A DNA stretch of 5,808 bases, taken from an uncultured Acidimicrobiales bacterium (GTDB lineage: Bacteria; Actinomycetota; Acidimicrobiia; Acidimicrobiales; SZUA-35). The stretch is from the NCBI GenBank assembly GCA_938028175.1, contig CALJAE010000062.1, positions 1 to 5,808 of the forward strand, written 5' to 3'. The notes beneath the pieces were generated by a model. It was given only the letters and a program-made list of their open reading frames with translations. It did not search any database and was not told where the DNA came from. Positions 5,546 to 5,808 of this stretch are shown piece after piece (position 1 is the first letter of the stretch; every line of letters starts with the position of its first letter). The position numbers and the translations under genes are program-made.

Positions 5546-5573
5546 TTGAGCTAAATAGCTCAAGACATTTAAC
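5546..5573 (+). promoter_or_regulatory. 18-bp palindrome and possible promoter for the gene at 5620
   Basis: TTGAGCTAAATAGCTCAA (5546-5563) is a perfect inverted repeat, 8-bp arms around AA. Its first six bases TTGAGC could act as a -35 (4 of 6 consensus). TTTAAC (5568-5573), 16 bp downstream, could be a weak -10. A symmetric site over a -35 is a common repressor arrangement. The palindrome itself is certain; the promoter assignment is weak. Confidence 0.4.
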
Positions 5574-5609
5574 TGGTGCGTCGATTTCGGGGGAGTAGCG
5601 GGAGATTTG

Positions 5610-5614
5610 AAAGG
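5610..5614 (+). promoter_or_regulatory. Probable ribosome-binding site for the gene at 5620
   Basis: AAAGG ends 5 nt before ATG 5620, and a GGAG lies further up at 5601-5604. This supports ATG 5620 over the second in-frame ATG at 5638, which has no such site. Confidence 0.5.
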
Positions 5615-5619
5615 TCCGG

Positions 5620-5808
5620 ATGAGCAGTTTCCAAAATATGTTGGCGCAAATAAGTAGAGAGGCTGCCCAAACCATTGGAGGTAGCAGGTCTGATCAGGTT
5701 ACGCCCCAAACAGTTCAGGTCGCTGCTAGCTCGTCCGCAATCCGACAGTTGCAAGACCAGATTGACCGTCTAACAATTGGAACCGAAGCAATGTGGCGGT
5801 TACTGAGC
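5620..5808 (+). CDS. Unrecognised helical protein, N-terminal 63 residues (runs off right edge)
   Basis: The frame is closed by TGA at 5608-5610 and then open from ATG 5620 to the last base, exactly 63 codons. The protein starts MSSFQNMLAQISREAAQTI. A Ser/Thr/Gln/Val-rich stretch follows (about 20-37), then SAIRQLQDQIDRLTIGTEAMWRLLS. The last part has heptad-like hydrophobic spacing (I, L, I, L, I, M, L), suggesting an amphipathic helix or coiled coil that probably continues past the edge. There is no signal peptide or membrane segment. I do not recognise it and the function is unknown. It is divergent from dcd, which lies 176 bp away, and has its own AAAGG ribosome-binding site. An alternative in-frame start is ATG 5638. 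Confidence 0.6.
   Translation, partial: MSSFQNMLAQISREAAQTIGGSRSDQVTPQTVQVAASSSAIRQLQDQIDRLTIGTEAMWRLLS

Noticed and set aside
5469..5754. Two overlapping minus-strand frames in the region upstream of dcd
   Set aside because: They overlap each other and the better-supported plus-strand gene at 5620, lack ribosome-binding sites, and show no family pattern.
1..5808. tRNA, rRNA, CRISPR array, insertion sequence or attachment site
   Set aside because: No cloverleaf-like sequence, spaced repeat array, transposase frame or terminal inverted repeats with target duplication could be seen by reading both strands.

Overview
The window is a compact stretch of bacterial chromosome with seven protein genes, two of them cut by the window edges. 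No RNA gene, mobile element or CRISPR array is visible. GC content is intermediate, judged by eye to be in the mid to upper 40s percent. The best taxonomic clue is dCTP deaminase: its residues line up with the actinobacterial (Mycobacterium-type) bifunctional enzyme, as far as memory allows. Two further features fit a relatively low-GC actinobacterium or a relative: a Thr/Gln-rich lipoprotein linker followed by a DsbE/DsbF-like thioredoxin fold, and several -10-like hexamers placed 7-9 nt before start codons, which suggests leaderless mRNAs. A Patescibacteria-type genome is not excluded.

Layout. Positions 1-493 (minus) hold the N-terminal part of an unrecognised membrane protein. A 111-bp divergent region with a tandem 17-bp repeat separates it from a plus-strand gene of unknown function (605-1168). 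That gene converges almost end to end on a minus-strand block. In transcription order the block is dcd (5443-4883), a 317-residue protein made of two copies of one unknown domain (4822-3869), a Kup-family potassium transporter (3807-1924) and a TlpA-like thioredoxin lipoprotein (1890-1174). Gaps in the block are 60, 61 and 33 bp. At the right edge a plus-strand gene begins at 5620 and runs off the window, diverging from dcd across 176 bp that contain several inverted repeats.

How the genes work together. dcd supplies dUMP or dUTP for dTTP synthesis, Kup imports K+, and the lipoprotein probably handles thiol redox outside the membrane. These are housekeeping roles with no obvious shared pathway. 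Only kup and tlpA look firmly co-transcribed: the gap is 33 bp and tlpA has a good Shine-Dalgarno. I see no clear defence, biosynthetic or mobile system. The parts that are not routine are the duplicated-domain protein, the leaderless-type starts, several operator-like repeats at promoters, and the apparent loss of the cis-proline in the thioredoxin domain.
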